Origin: SIG459 sp045638085
Lineage (GTDB): Bacteria > Bacillota > Clostridia > Oscillospirales > Oscillospiraceae
DNA: 24,877 bases
Direction: 5' to 3'
Assembly: GCA_045638085.1 (NCBI GenBank)
Contig: JAZUAQ010000138.1
Location: 1 to 24,877, forward strand
The position numbers and the translations under genes are program-made. The notes under the pieces were generated by a model. The model was not told where the DNA came from. It ran no database searches and saw only the letters and a list, made by a program, of their open reading frames with translations. Positions 17,394 through 24,522 of this stretch are shown here, one piece after another (within the stretch, counting starts at the first letter, position 1; each line of letters opens with the position of its first letter).

Positions 17394-17422
17394 ATTATAT
17401 CATGGCTCAGAATGGGTAACAA
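17394..17422 (-). promoter_or_regulatory. Promoter of URO-D-like gene 1
   Basis: On the minus strand: TTGTTA (17422-17417), a 17-bp spacer and consensus TATAAT (17399-17394), 30 bases before the ATG. It lies back to back with the plus-strand promoter, with eight bases between the -35 boxes. Confidence 0.8.
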
Positions 17423-17429
17423 GATATAT

Positions 17430-17458
17430 TTGACGGACAGGGAATTGGAGGTTATATT
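17430..17458 (+). promoter_or_regulatory. Promoter of the DUF1292/glucokinase/reductase operon
   Basis: TTGACG (17430-17435), a 17-bp spacer and TATATT (17453-17458), 33 bases before the ATG at 17491 with its AAAAAAGGAG site. Confidence 0.72.
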
Positions 17459-17490
17459 ATATTTATACCTATAAAAAAGGAGCGCTGATT

Positions 17491-17778
17491 ATGGACAACA
17501 CAAAGATTCCTGAAGAAGTATCCAGCATTCTGACTCTTACCGATGAACAGGGTAATGAGCTCAAGTTTGAATATCTTGATGTTATAGAGCACGATGGAAA
17601 AGAGTATATTTTCCTTCTCCCCGCTGAAAGCGAAAGCACGGAAATTATCATTTTGGAGATAGAGCCTGTGAATGAGGAAAATGAAAACTACCTTCCTGTG
17701 GAGGATGAGGCTCTTCTGCAGACGGTCTATGGGCTCTTTAAGGAAAAGTATAAGGATGTCCTGACCTTCGGCGACTAA
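17491..17778 (+). CDS. DUF1292 (YrzB-like) small acidic protein
   Basis: A 95-residue, strongly acidic cytoplasmic protein. The pattern of a strand LTDEQGNELKFEYLDVIE (16-33), then a hydrophobic strand KEYIFLLPA and a short acidic C-terminal helix matches DUF1292 proteins, which are common and uncharacterised in Firmicutes. A strong AAGGAG site precedes the ATG. The glucokinase gene starts 22 bases after its stop, so they probably share a transcript. No enzymatic motif is visible and the function is unknown. Confidence 0.85.
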   Translation: MDNTKIPEEVSSILTLTDEQGNELKFEYLDVIEHDGKEYIFLLPAESESTEIIILEIEPVNEENENYLPVEDEALLQTVYGLFKEKYKDVLTFGD

Positions 17779-17800
17779 AATCCAAGCGAGGTATTTTCAA

Positions 17801-18739
17801 ATGAAAGAATATGTTTTTGGTATAGATCTGGGCGGCACCAGCGTCAAGCTGGGTCTTTTCCGCCTTGACGGAAAGCTCCTCAGCAAGTGGGAAATCCCCA
17901 CCCGCACAGAAAACGCGGGAGAGAACATTATCCCTGATATAGCGGCCTCAGTTTTCGCAAAGCTCGACGAGAAGGGCATTGACTCCGAAAAGGTGCTTGG
18001 AGCGGGAATAGGTGTTCCCGGCGCTGTCCTTTCAGATGGCAGCATAGTGCCCTGTGTTAATCTGGGTGGCTGGGGCGGCAACGCCGCTGCAAAGCTCAGT
18101 GAAATCTGCGGTTTCCCCGTGAAAGCGCTTAATGATGCCAACGCGGCTGCCCTCGGCGAGATGTGGCAGGGCGGCGGCAAGGGCTGCAGCAATGTTGTGT
18201 TTGTCACCATCGGCACAGGCGTCGGCGGCGGCATTATCGTGGACGGAAAGCTCCTTGTTGGCGTCCACGGCTCGGGCGGCGAAATTGGCCATATTAAGAT
18301 CCATCCTGAGGAGACGGAAACTTGCGGCTGCGGAAAGCGTGGCTGCCTTGAGCAGTATGCCTCCGCAACGGGTGTTGTGCGTATGGCGAAGAAGGCTCTT
18401 GGAGAATGCGATAAAGCCTCCGCCCTGCGCCAGTGCGGCGAAGTCACCGCAAAGGACGTTTTCGATGCTGCCAAGAGCGGCGATGAACTGGCTATGGATG
18501 TTGTCCGCGGCTTCGGCGAGAATATGGGAAGAGCCCTTGTAGCTGTCTCCTGCGTCTGTGATCCTGAGGTTTTCGTAATCGGCGGTGGTGTCAGCGCAGC
18601 GGGAGAGATAATTCTTAATGTGGTAGAAAAAGCCTTCCGTGCCTATGCCTTCCCCGCTTCCGAGGAAACCTGCTTTGAGCTCGCTCTCCTCGGTAACGAT
18701 GCGGGCATCTACGGTAGCGCTAAATTTATAATGAGGTGA
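17801..18739 (+). CDS. glcK: ROK-family glucokinase
   Basis: A 312-residue cytoplasmic ROK kinase that should phosphorylate glucose with ATP. The N-terminal phosphate loop is DLGGTSVKLG (9-18). The sugar-binding block has N111-D112, with D112 the expected catalytic base. A glycine-rich GTGVGGG (138-144) follows. The zinc site is E161/H164 plus C175, C177 and C182 in CGCGKRGCLEQYASATG (175-191), the form usual in Firmicutes glucokinases rather than transcriptional ROK repressors, as there is no HTH domain. A GAGG element precedes the ATG by about ten bases. It is in line with the DUF1292 gene and the reductase starting four bases after its stop. It could phosphorylate glucose released by the glucosidase at 881, though they are not in one operon. 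Confidence 0.92.
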   Translation: MKEYVFGIDLGGTSVKLGLFRLDGKLLSKWEIPTRTENAGENIIPDIAASVFAKLDEKGIDSEKVLGAGIGVPGAVLSDGSIVPCVNLGGWGGNAAAKLSEICGFPVKALNDANAAALGEMWQGGGKGCSNVVFVTIGTGVGGGIIVDGKLLVGVHGSGGEIGHIKIHPEETETCGCGKRGCLEQYASATGVVRMAKKALGECDKASALRQCGEVTAKDVFDAAKSGDELAMDVVRGFGENMGRALVAVSCVCDPEVFVIGGGVSAAGEIILNVVEKAFRAYAFPASEETCFELALLGNDAGIYGSAKFIMR

Positions 18740-18743
18740 GAAT

Positions 18744-19664
18744 ATGCAGTATAGTGAAATAGGAAAAAGCGGGATAAAGGCCTCCCGCATAGCTCTCGGC
18801 CTTATGCGCTCCAGCCTTTTTGGCAGCGAGGAAATGCGCGCACTTATGGAGACCGCTCTTGAAGAGGGCATAAACTTCGTAGATAACGCGGATATTTACG
18901 CTTGGCGAACCCCCTCTGAAATTCTTTTTGGCGAGGCCATTGAAAGCGCCCCTCATCTTCGGGATAAGTTTATTGTCCAGACAAAATGCGGAATTTGCCG
19001 CGGCTACTATGACAGCTCCTATGAGCATATCATCGAAAGCGCCGAACAGAGTCTGCGCCGCATGAAACTGGACAGCATTGATATTCTGCTGCTCCACCGC
19101 CCCGATGCTCTCGTTGAGCCTGAGGAGGTCGCAAGAGCCTTTGATGAGCTGCACAGCAGCGGCAAGGTGCGTCATTTCGGCGTTTCCAACATGAATCCGG
19201 GACAGATTGAAAACCTCAAACGCTGCGTGAAGCAGGATATAATCGTGGATCAGGTGGAGATGAGCCTTGTCCACGCCTCTGCCATCGATGCGGGCATCCA
19301 CGTGAATATGATGGAAAATGCCGCCATTATGCGCGACGGAAGCCTTCTGGACTATGCTCAGTGCAAGGGCATGGGAATTCAGGCCTGGTCTATTTTGCAG
19401 ATAAGCCTCCATGGAGGAACCTTCCTTGAAAATCCCGAATATCCGGAGCTTAATGCCGTTCTGGAGCGCCTTGCGGAGAAATACTCCGTAACAAAAGCAG
19501 CTATAGCCACCGCGTGGCTTTTGCGTCACCCCGCAAAAATTCAGGCAATAGCGGGTACAACCAATCCCCAGCACCTGCGTGAAGTTGCAAAGGCGGCGGA
19601 TATATGCCTCACCCGTCCCGAGTGGTATGAGCTTTACCGCGCCTCCGGCAAAACCCTTCCGTAA
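18744..19664 (+). CDS. Aldo/keto reductase, YdhF-like
   Basis: A 306-residue NAD(P)H-dependent oxidoreductase of the aldo/keto reductase TIM-barrel family. The catalytic tetrad is visible: D47, Y52 (VDNADIY), K81 (QTKCG) and H118 (LLLHRPD). The SGKVRHFGVSN segment (137-147) is typical of the family, and a C-terminal AIAGTTNPQHL segment matches the cofactor-binding strand. It starts four bases after the glucokinase stop, with GAGGTGAG as ribosome site overlapping that stop, so translation is coupled. A sugar- or carbonyl-related substrate is plausible from context but cannot be read from the sequence. Confidence 0.92.
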   Translation: MQYSEIGKSGIKASRIALGLMRSSLFGSEEMRALMETALEEGINFVDNADIYAWRTPSEILFGEAIESAPHLRDKFIVQTKCGICRGYYDSSYEHIIESAEQSLRRMKLDSIDILLLHRPDALVEPEEVARAFDELHSSGKVRHFGVSNMNPGQIENLKRCVKQDIIVDQVEMSLVHASAIDAGIHVNMMENAAIMRDGSLLDYAQCKGMGIQAWSILQISLHGGTFLENPEYPELNAVLERLAEKYSVTKAAIATAWLLRHPAKIQAIAGTTNPQHLREVAKAADICLTRPEWYELYRASGKTLP

Positions 19665-19671
19665 AAATGAG

Positions 19672-19705
19672 AAAAGCCACCGACTTTTTGTCGGTGGCTT
19701 TTTTT
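19672..19705. terminator. Bidirectional terminator between reductase and URO-D-like gene 2
   Basis: AAAAGCCACCGAC (19672-19684) pairs with GTCGGTGGCTTTT around a TTTTT loop, with flanking A and T tracts. The stop codon of the convergent minus-strand gene (19704-19706) lies within the T tract. Confidence 0.95.
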
Positions 19706-20777
19706 AGCTGTTATAATAAAAGGCGTATTTCTCCATTGCGTCCATCAGCGCCTTCACATTTTCCAAAGGCACCCCGGGGTAGAGACCGTATATCATCATA
19801 AGGCCGCCCTCTTTGCAGCCGATTTTTTCAACTTCCTCGCGGATAAGAGCGTCAATCTGCTCCGGCGTGCCGAAAGGAGTTATCTTCTGCCTGTCAATGT
19901 CCAGATCTATGCAGGTTCTGCCGCGGAAACGGCCGGATATCCAGTCTATGCCGTTCACCAGATCCTGCAAATTCAGCGCGTCCACGCCGCCCTCGATTAT
20001 ATCGTCGCAGAGAAGGCGAATGTCTCCGTCGGAGTGCATGTGTATGGGGATGCCTTCCTTGCGCAGGGGAGCCATAAGATGCTGATAGCTGGGCTTTATA
20101 TAGCGGCGGAAATCTTCGGGGCGAAGCATGGGGCCGTGCTGCATTCCCAGATCTTCGGGGATGCGCACCATGTCAACACCTGCGCGGATAAAGTGCTTAA
20201 TCTGGGCAAGGTTGAACTGCTCGAGGCGCTCTATGAGCTCATCAAGGAGGGGCTCTTCGTCAATCATATCCATCAGCAGGCTTTCGTAGCCCCGAAGGTC
20301 GCATAGCTGCAAAAAGCTGTGGCCGTGGCGCAGATCGCCGTAAACCATCTCTCCCGCGGCGCGTTTTGCGGCGGCTTCCGCATCGAAGGCCGCCCAGTCT
20401 ATGGGGAAAAGACCGTCGGTTTTCTCGCTGTCGGGGAAGGCGTAGCTGCTCCATTTGCTCCAGTCATCAAGGGGGTGACGGTGAACGGAGCCCACAATTC
20501 CGTCGGTGGAGGTTTCCCAAACGCAGCCGAAAGGGTCGGTGTAGGGCTCAGCTTGTCTGGCGTTGGGGGCGAAAACGGGTCTAAAATCACCTTTGGGGAC
20601 TTCAAAACCGGGGAAAAGGAAGGGATGATCCTCCATAAGCCGCCAAAGCTCCTCATGGGGATAGGCCTGCCAGCAGGCATCGTTTATGTGGAATGTCATT
20701 GGGATATAGTCCGGTCTCTCAAAGCGCACAGCCTTGAGGATGTTGTCCTTTGTGCCGGATGAGAGGGAAACATACAT
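19704..20777 (-). CDS. URO-D superfamily protein, MtaA/methyltransferase-like (copy 2)
   Basis: A 357-residue protein; the start at 20777 is preferred because AAGGAGG lies seven bases before it. It has the family's N-terminal signature RFERPDYIPM (18-27) and a TIM-barrel pattern throughout. The expected metal-binding segment is HMHSDGD (246-252), with His at 248 where many MtaA-type proteins have Cys, and the late segment GGLMMIYGLYPG lacks the second Cys seen in copy 1. The two copies are clearly not recent duplicates. HemE function is unlikely for the lack of haem genes. It diverges from a membrane-bound XRE regulator and shares an operator-like palindrome with it. Substrate unknown; a methyltransferase or related C1 role is inference. 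Confidence 0.8.
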   Translation of the reverse strand: MYVSLSSGTKDNILKAVRFERPDYIPMTFHINDACWQAYPHEELWRLMEDHPFLFPGFEVPKGDFRPVFAPNARQAEPYTDPFGCVWETSTDGIVGSVHRHPLDDWSKWSSYAFPDSEKTDGLFPIDWAAFDAEAAAKRAAGEMVYGDLRHGHSFLQLCDLRGYESLLMDMIDEEPLLDELIERLEQFNLAQIKHFIRAGVDMVRIPEDLGMQHGPMLRPEDFRRYIKPSYQHLMAPLRKEGIPIHMHSDGDIRLLCDDIIEGGVDALNLQDLVNGIDWISGRFRGRTCIDLDIDRQKITPFGTPEQIDALIREEVEKIGCKEGGLMMIYGLYPGVPLENVKALMDAMEKYAFYYNS

Positions 20778-20808
20778 GGCATAGCCTCCTTCAACAGGGC
20801 TTTTTGAA

Positions 20809-20837
20809 ATCATAACACAGAGGACTAACCTCGGCAA
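20809..20837 (-). promoter_or_regulatory. Promoter of URO-D-like gene 2
   Basis: On the minus strand: TTGCCG (20837-20832), a 17-bp spacer and TATGAT (20814-20809). The -35 box overlaps the palindrome at 20835-20847. Confidence 0.68.
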
Positions 20838-20847
20838 CAATTTGTTG
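20835..20847. promoter_or_regulatory. Candidate operator, perfect palindrome between divergent promoters
   Basis: CAACAA-T-TTGTTG is a perfect 6-1-6 palindrome. It overlaps the -35 box of the minus-strand promoter and touches the -35 of the plus-strand promoter, so one bound protein could control both genes. The adjacent XRE protein is the obvious candidate. Confidence 0.5.
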
Positions 20848-20874
20848 TGCTCCTGTGATTGCCCGTGATATAAT
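20845..20874 (+). promoter_or_regulatory. Extended -10 promoter of the XRE/EamA operon
   Basis: TTGTGC (20845-20850), an 18-bp spacer and consensus TATAAT (20869-20874) preceded by TGA, which gives an extended TGnTATAAT box. AAAGGAGG follows before the ATG at 20908. Confidence 0.72.
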
Positions 20875-20907
20875 AGGGTAGCAACTCAAGACAAAGGAGG
20901 CATATCT

Positions 20908-22317
20908 ATGAGCTTTAGCGACAGTCTGCGCGCTCTTCGTGAGCAAAAGGGTATGAGCATCGCCGCTATGTCCGAGAAGTTCTCTCTGGGCGAGGCTGTT
21001 ATAAAGGATTGGGAATCCGGTCTTTCCGTGCCGGACGCAGAAACTCTTACACGCCTTCGCAATGAACTGGACGATGGTGTCATGGGCGAAGAGCTGCCCC
21101 GCGAGGCATATATGCTCACTCTCAGCGCCGAAGAAGTTCAGGAGGCCCATGCTCCCGTAAGTAGGGTCTTTATGAAGCGCCGCATTCGTGACGTAGTTAT
21201 ATTTGCCCTTTTGTTAGCTTGGTCTATAATCACCCGACTTGGCGATGCTGAAATCGGGTTTGCAGCTGCCTTGCTTTTCGTGTCTGTTATACTCTTAATC
21301 CGTGAAGCCCGCACCAGCAAGGCCGGCATTCGGGACGCTGTAAAAAGAATCCCCAAAGGCCGCATTGAATATTGTATATACTCAGACTTTATGCGTGTCA
21401 GCACTTGGGAAGGCAGTGAGAGAATTGCGGAGACAAAGCTTTTTTATGATGAAGCTCGTCGATGCGTGAAAAACGAGAAGTATCTCCTGCCCATATTTAA
21501 CTCCGGTTACAGCATCATACCCCTTGGTACTATTGCGCCCTCCTCCGTTCTCCACAGGGCTTTTTCTCCCAAGTCCTCTAAGCTAAAAAACAAAGCACCG
21601 GCCAAGGCAACCAAGAGCCTTCGAACTGCTTCCATAGTGCTTCTGATGCTGAGTTTTATCAGTCTTCCTCTGGCATCTTTAATTCATTCCCAGATATTCA
21701 TGGTCTTCGCCATGGACAATATGTGGTTTCTTCTCTTGGCAGCCATTTTCCCCCTTGCTTCCCTTATATTGGGTGTGGTGATGCTCTTTAAAAGCTTGAG
21801 GCTGGGCTTGGCAAACGTCATTTCTGGAATTTTAATAATGGGTCTCCTCTACAACATGGCGCTCTCCTATTTTGACCCTTATTACTACGCTCCTTCCTAT
21901 AGCGAGGAGTACTATACCAACGACATATATGTAGAGTCTCTGGAAAATGCTGAAGGGCTTCTTGCTATAGACTTCCCGGAACCTATGGAATATAGCACAA
22001 TTAAGTACGATGCCTCCACCTCCCATAACGATATATATTACAGCAGCTCTATATCCTTCTTCCCCGAGGATTCCGACATTTTTGAGCAAGCCATGGATTC
22101 TCGCTGGATGAGCTATGTGCCCACAGTCTTCTCTGGTTTTCACAAAAGCAGATTTCCTGTGGAAAACTATGACCGCTATCTCTTTTTCAATATGGATACC
22201 GGTGAGTATAACACCCTGCCCTCCGAGGACGGCTCCTATCGCTTCCTCAGTGCCTACTATAGCAGCGAGGAAAACGGCCTGCACCTGGTTGAGTATCAGG
22301 TGGACTTTCGCCAATAA
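20908..22317 (+). CDS. Membrane-anchored XRE-family regulator with C-terminal sensor-like domain
   Basis: A 469-residue protein. Residues 5-52 form an XRE helix-turn-helix (SLRALREQKGMS, then a recognition helix near GEAVIKDWESG). Two hydrophobic segments follow (about 93-110 and 115-131), then a roughly 100-residue soluble region resembling YcxB-like domains (YCIYSDFMRVST ... ARRCVKNEKYLLPIFN). Three more membrane segments lie at about 240-263, 271-293 and 300-320. The last 145 residues are rich in Tyr, Ser and acidic residues and probably face outside. AAAGGAGG places the ATG. It likely binds DNA while in the membrane and responds to an outside or envelope signal. It diverges from URO-D-like gene 2 and is followed 18 bases later by a transporter. 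The signal is unknown. Confidence 0.82.
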   Translation: MSFSDSLRALREQKGMSIAAMSEKFSLGEAVIKDWESGLSVPDAETLTRLRNELDDGVMGEELPREAYMLTLSAEEVQEAHAPVSRVFMKRRIRDVVIFALLLAWSIITRLGDAEIGFAAALLFVSVILLIREARTSKAGIRDAVKRIPKGRIEYCIYSDFMRVSTWEGSERIAETKLFYDEARRCVKNEKYLLPIFNSGYSIIPLGTIAPSSVLHRAFSPKSSKLKNKAPAKATKSLRTASIVLLMLSFISLPLASLIHSQIFMVFAMDNMWFLLLAAIFPLASLILGVVMLFKSLRLGLANVISGILIMGLLYNMALSYFDPYYYAPSYSEEYYTNDIYVESLENAEGLLAIDFPEPMEYSTIKYDASTSHNDIYYSSSISFFPEDSDIFEQAMDSRWMSYVPTVFSGFHKSRFPVENYDRYLFFNMDTGEYNTLPSEDGSYRFLSAYYSSEENGLHLVEYQVDFRQ

Positions 22318-22335
22318 TTTTCCGGAGAAAAACAA

Positions 22336-23205
22336 ATGAAATCTTCTCTCAAAGCTCGGCTGATGATAGCCCTTTCGATGGTTATTTTCGGCACAATTGC
22401 AATATTTGTCCGCAATATCCCCCTCACGTCTGCCCAGCTGTCTTTGAGCAGAGCGGTGATAGCGGCAGTGCTTATCGGCGCTTATCTTCTGATCGGGGGA
22501 AAGAAAATTCCCTTCCGCGCATTGGGACGCCAGCTGCCTGCCCTGCTTGTTTCCGGTGCGGCGCTGGGAATAAACTGGATACTGCTTTTCGAAGCCTATA
22601 AATATACCACTGTATCCGTGGCAACTCTCAGTTATTATTTCGCTCCCGTCATCATAATTCTGGCCTGCCCTCTGCTTTTCAAGGAGAAAATGGGGGTGAA
22701 GCAGTGGCTTTGCTTTGTGATGAGCACCCTCGGTATAGTGCTGATTACGGGGCTTGGTGACCTGAGCGGAGGCGGCAGCCATATAAAGGGCATCGCCTTT
22801 GGTCTCGCCGCTGCCTTTTTCTATGCCTTTGTTGTTATCAGCAATAAATTTATAAAGGGCGTGGACGGCATCCAGCGTACCTTTTTGCAGTTTGTGGCTG
22901 CGGCAATCGTACTTGCCCCCTATGTGCTGCTGACGGAGGGCTTCAGCCTCGCCGCTATGGATGCAAAAGGCTTTGTCTTCCTCGGAGTTGTGGGACTTGT
23001 ACATACGGGAATCTGCTACTGCCTCTATTTCTCTGCCCTCAAGGATGTGAGCGGTCAGGAGGCGGCAATACTAAGCTATGCCGACCCTCTTGTGGCAGTG
23101 CTGGCATCTGTGTTTGTTCTGGGCGAGGCCATAAGCCTGCCTCAGATAATAGGCGGAATTCTCATACTGGGCTTCACTCTTTGGAATGAGCTTGGGAAAA
23201 AATAA
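22336..23205 (+). CDS. EamA-family (DMT) transporter
   Basis: A 289-residue membrane protein with about ten hydrophobic helices in two repeated EamA domains (about 8-138 and 150-285). The segments ALGINWILLFEAYKYTTVSV and YYFAPVIIILACPLLFKEKM-like are typical of the first repeat, and GQEAAILSYADPLVAVLAS of the second. The family exports or imports small metabolites such as amino acids; the substrate cannot be told from sequence. CCGGAG precedes the ATG. It starts 18 bases after the XRE regulator gene and so is probably in its operon, making it a candidate effector of that regulator. A strong terminator follows. Confidence 0.92.
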   Translation: MKSSLKARLMIALSMVIFGTIAIFVRNIPLTSAQLSLSRAVIAAVLIGAYLLIGGKKIPFRALGRQLPALLVSGAALGINWILLFEAYKYTTVSVATLSYYFAPVIIILACPLLFKEKMGVKQWLCFVMSTLGIVLITGLGDLSGGGSHIKGIAFGLAAAFFYAFVVISNKFIKGVDGIQRTFLQFVAAAIVLAPYVLLTEGFSLAAMDAKGFVFLGVVGLVHTGICYCLYFSALKDVSGQEAAILSYADPLVAVLASVFVLGEAISLPQIIGGILILGFTLWNELGKK

Positions 23206-23207
23206 AT

Positions 23208-23246
23208 AAAAAGTTCGCTGCGGATTTTCCGCACCGAACTTTTTTA
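23208..23246. terminator. Bidirectional terminator between transporter and MaoC-like gene
   Basis: AAAAAGTTCG-c-TGCGG pairs with CCGCA-c-CGAACTTTTTT around an ATTTT loop with one internal mismatch. It sits between convergent genes whose stops are at 23203-23205 and 23244-23246. Confidence 0.9.
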
Positions 23247-23675
23247 TATACTTTTGCGTTTGACGAAAATTTCTGTGACGTCGGTGAGCACGGTTTCGCC
23301 CTGCTGATTGCGCACGAAAAAGGTAATTTCAACAATACCGTTTTTGGGGCTTTTTTCGGTCTTGGCGGTGACTATGGCTTTGCCGAAGAGGGTGTCATCG
23401 GCAAAAACAGGCTTGTGCCATTCAATTTTGGTGGATTTTCCCGCAACAAACTCGCCGCCGAAAAGATCCTGCTCAATATATTTGTTCCATACGGACATAA
23501 AGGTCATCACTCCGGGGGCGAGAAGCGCGCCGAAGGGGCTTGCCTTCGCGTAGTCCTCGTCGGTGTGGATGGGTCTGCTGTCATAGTCTCTGGCGAAGGA
23601 AAGCATCTTTTCCTTTTCGATTATAACAGGCTCTATATCAATTTCCGTGTTCAGTTTTATATCTTCAAAAAACAT
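23244..23675 (-). CDS. MaoC-like hot-dog-fold hydratase
   Basis: A 143-residue single-domain protein. The start at 23675 is placed by AGGAG six bases before it; an upstream open stretch to 23876 has no ribosome site and no resemblance to the family. The catalytic D32-x4-H37 pair is in ARDYDSRPIHTDEDYA (28-43), followed by SPFGALLAPG (46-55), both standard in MaoC/R-specific enoyl hydratases. It should hydrate enoyl-thioesters (or a related acyl thioester) in the cytoplasm. It is a lone gene ended by the shared terminator. A TGCTATACT extended -10 box (minus strand, 23713-23705) could drive it. The acyl chain is unknown. Confidence 0.88.
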   Translation of the reverse strand: MFFEDIKLNTEIDIEPVIIEKEKMLSFARDYDSRPIHTDEDYAKASPFGALLAPGVMTFMSVWNKYIEQDLFGGEFVAGKSTKIEWHKPVFADDTLFGKAIVTAKTEKSPKNGIVEITFFVRNQQGETVLTDVTEIFVKRKSI

Positions 23676-23704
23676 GCTCTTCTCCTGCCTTCGCATTTGC
23701 TGAC

Positions 23705-23713
23705 AGTATAGCA
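23705..23713 (-). promoter_or_regulatory. Candidate extended -10 promoter for the MaoC-like gene
   Basis: On the minus strand TGC-TATACT gives a TGn extended -10 box 29 bases before the ATG at 23675. No good -35 box is seen, which extended -10 promoters can do without. Confidence 0.4.
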
Positions 23714-23768
23714 CCGGGTGCGGAAAAAAGCCACATAGTTTTATAAAAAGGTGAGATTCGCGCTCGAA

Positions 23769-23786
23769 TGTCCCGATTATCGGACA
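23769..23786. promoter_or_regulatory. Hairpin or operator-like inverted repeat upstream of the small-gene cluster
   Basis: TGTCCCGATTATCGGACA pairs as TGTC(C)CGAT-T-ATCGGACA with one bulged base. It lies about 47 bases before the 29-residue gene. No convincing sigma-A promoter was found in 23714-23832; a TAAAAT at 23797-23802 lacks a matching -35. The inverted repeat may be an operator. Confidence 0.35.
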
Positions 23787-23832
23787 GCTTAAGGGGTAAA
23801 ATCGGAAACATAAAAGAGAGGAGGATAAAATT

Positions 23833-23922
23833 ATGAATTTGCTTTTAATATTAATAATAGCATCCCCGATAATCATACCCCTTGGAGTTATTGCGAAACT
23901 GGTGAAAGGCTACATGCGATAA
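23833..23922 (+). CDS. 29-residue single-helix membrane peptide
   Basis: A short gene with a strong GAGAGGAGG ribosome site seven to eight bases before the ATG. The peptide starts MNLLLILIIASPIII, followed by PLGVIAKLV, and ends KGYMR. It is one hydrophobic helix (about 2-24) with a basic C-terminus, so it should lie in the cytoplasmic membrane. The stop is 15 bases before the next small gene, so the genes look co-transcribed. I do not recognise the family. The size and pattern fit small regulatory membrane proteins and also type I toxin peptides, but no antisense RNA is apparent. The ribosome site and spacing are the main support that it is real. Confidence 0.6.
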   Translation: MNLLLILIIASPIIIPLGVIAKLVKGYMR

Positions 23923-23937
23923 AAAGGAGAAAATAAA

Positions 23938-24054
23938 ATGGACGAAATTTTCGGCGGACTCTTCGATTTTAATAATGACGCAGTGACAGATAATATAGAG
24001 CTTGCTCTTGGCCTTCAGATAATTTCCGAAAGCGAGAGCGATGACGAAGAATAA
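23938..24054 (+). CDS. 38-residue acidic small protein
   Basis: A short gene preceded by AAAAGGAG (about 23923-23929), eight bases before the ATG. The peptide begins MDEIFGGLFDFNND and ends ESESDDEE; it has about 13 acidic and no basic residues. No known family is recognised. It lies between the 29-residue membrane peptide and the 68-residue gene, with gaps of 15 and 19 bases, so the three form a likely operon. Low complexity at the C-terminus suggests a disordered tail, perhaps binding a basic partner. Confidence 0.6.
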   Translation: MDEIFGGLFDFNNDAVTDNIELALGLQIISESESDDEE

Positions 24055-24073
24055 ATAAATTGGGTGGAGAGCA

Positions 24074-24280
24074 ATGGGAAGTATTCTTACAAGAGAGCAG
24101 ATTGATACGCGCCTGAAAAGGTACTACGAAGCAAACTACGGTGAGTATGGAAAAGATATATGGTTCGAGATACCTGCAGCCAATGTCTGGATGTTTGTCC
24201 GCGATGAGAGGCTTATTACCCTGAGATGTCATGTCGTTTCCGGCGAGGTGGCGGAAAGAGCCGTTCCCTACGAAATTTAA
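24074..24280 (+). CDS. 68-residue protein of unknown function
   Basis: The third gene of the small-protein cluster. GGTGGAG precedes the ATG by about four bases. The protein is mixed alpha/beta in appearance: an N-terminal helix (REQIDTRLKRYYEANYG), then strands IWFEIPAANVWMFVRDERLITLRCHVV and a short acidic end. It has no membrane segment or recognised motif. It ends at a duplicated terminator-like repeat at 24300-24339. Function unknown; context suggests it works with the two preceding small proteins. Confidence 0.65.
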   Translation: MGSILTREQIDTRLKRYYEANYGEYGKDIWFEIPAANVWMFVRDERLITLRCHVVSGEVAERAVPYEI

Positions 24281-24299
24281 TCTAGTGAGCGCAGACGGG

Positions 24300-24339
24300 A
24301 AAAAACAAAACCCCGGAACTTTCGTTACGGGGTTTCTTG
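24300..24339. terminator. Terminator-like hairpin, first copy of a 40-nt direct repeat
   Basis: Stem AAACCCCG-g-AAC with GTT-a-CGGGGTTT around TTTC. The minus strand ends in a T-rich tract, so it best serves the minus-strand RHH gene (stop 24341-24343) and also closes the small-gene operon. It is 39/40 identical to 24795-24834, differing only at 24327 (A) against 24822 (C). Confidence 0.82.
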
Positions 24340-24340
24340 C

Positions 24341-24511
24341 TTATTCTTCTTTCAAGTCCTCAAGGGCGGCCTTAACGGCAGCTATAACAAAGGCGGAAAA
24401 TGTACAGTCTTTGCCGGCAATGGCCTGCTCCACCTCTGCGATAACATCGTTTGGAAAACGGATGGTCTTGTTGCTGGTGGGCGGTGTGGCGGGAATTTTG
24501 AACTTTGCCAT
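24341..24511 (-). CDS. Ribbon-helix-helix (CopG/Arc-type) small DNA-binding protein
   Basis: A 56-residue protein. GAGGTG precedes the ATG at 24511 by five bases; a TTG 15 bases earlier overlaps that site. The region NKTIRFPNDVIAEVEQAIAG gives the beta strand and first helix of an RHH fold, followed by the second helix FSAFVIAAVKAALEDL. It should dimerise and bind DNA. It diverges from a small zinc-ribbon gene, and the intergenic region has two related palindromes that are candidate operators. It may repress its own gene and its neighbour. The family match is by pattern. Confidence 0.75.
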   Translation of the reverse strand: MAKFKIPATPPTSNKTIRFPNDVIAEVEQAIAGKDCTFSAFVIAAVKAALEDLKEE

Positions 24512-24522
24512 AAATGCACCTC

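Noticed and set aside
16246..17433. 395-codon plus-strand frame over URO-D-like gene 1
   Set aside because: The minus-strand gene has family motifs, promoter, ribosome site and terminator; this frame crosses the terminator hairpin and has none.
21832..23004. 390-codon minus-strand frame over the XRE and EamA genes
   Set aside because: It crosses both plus-strand genes and has no recognisable content.
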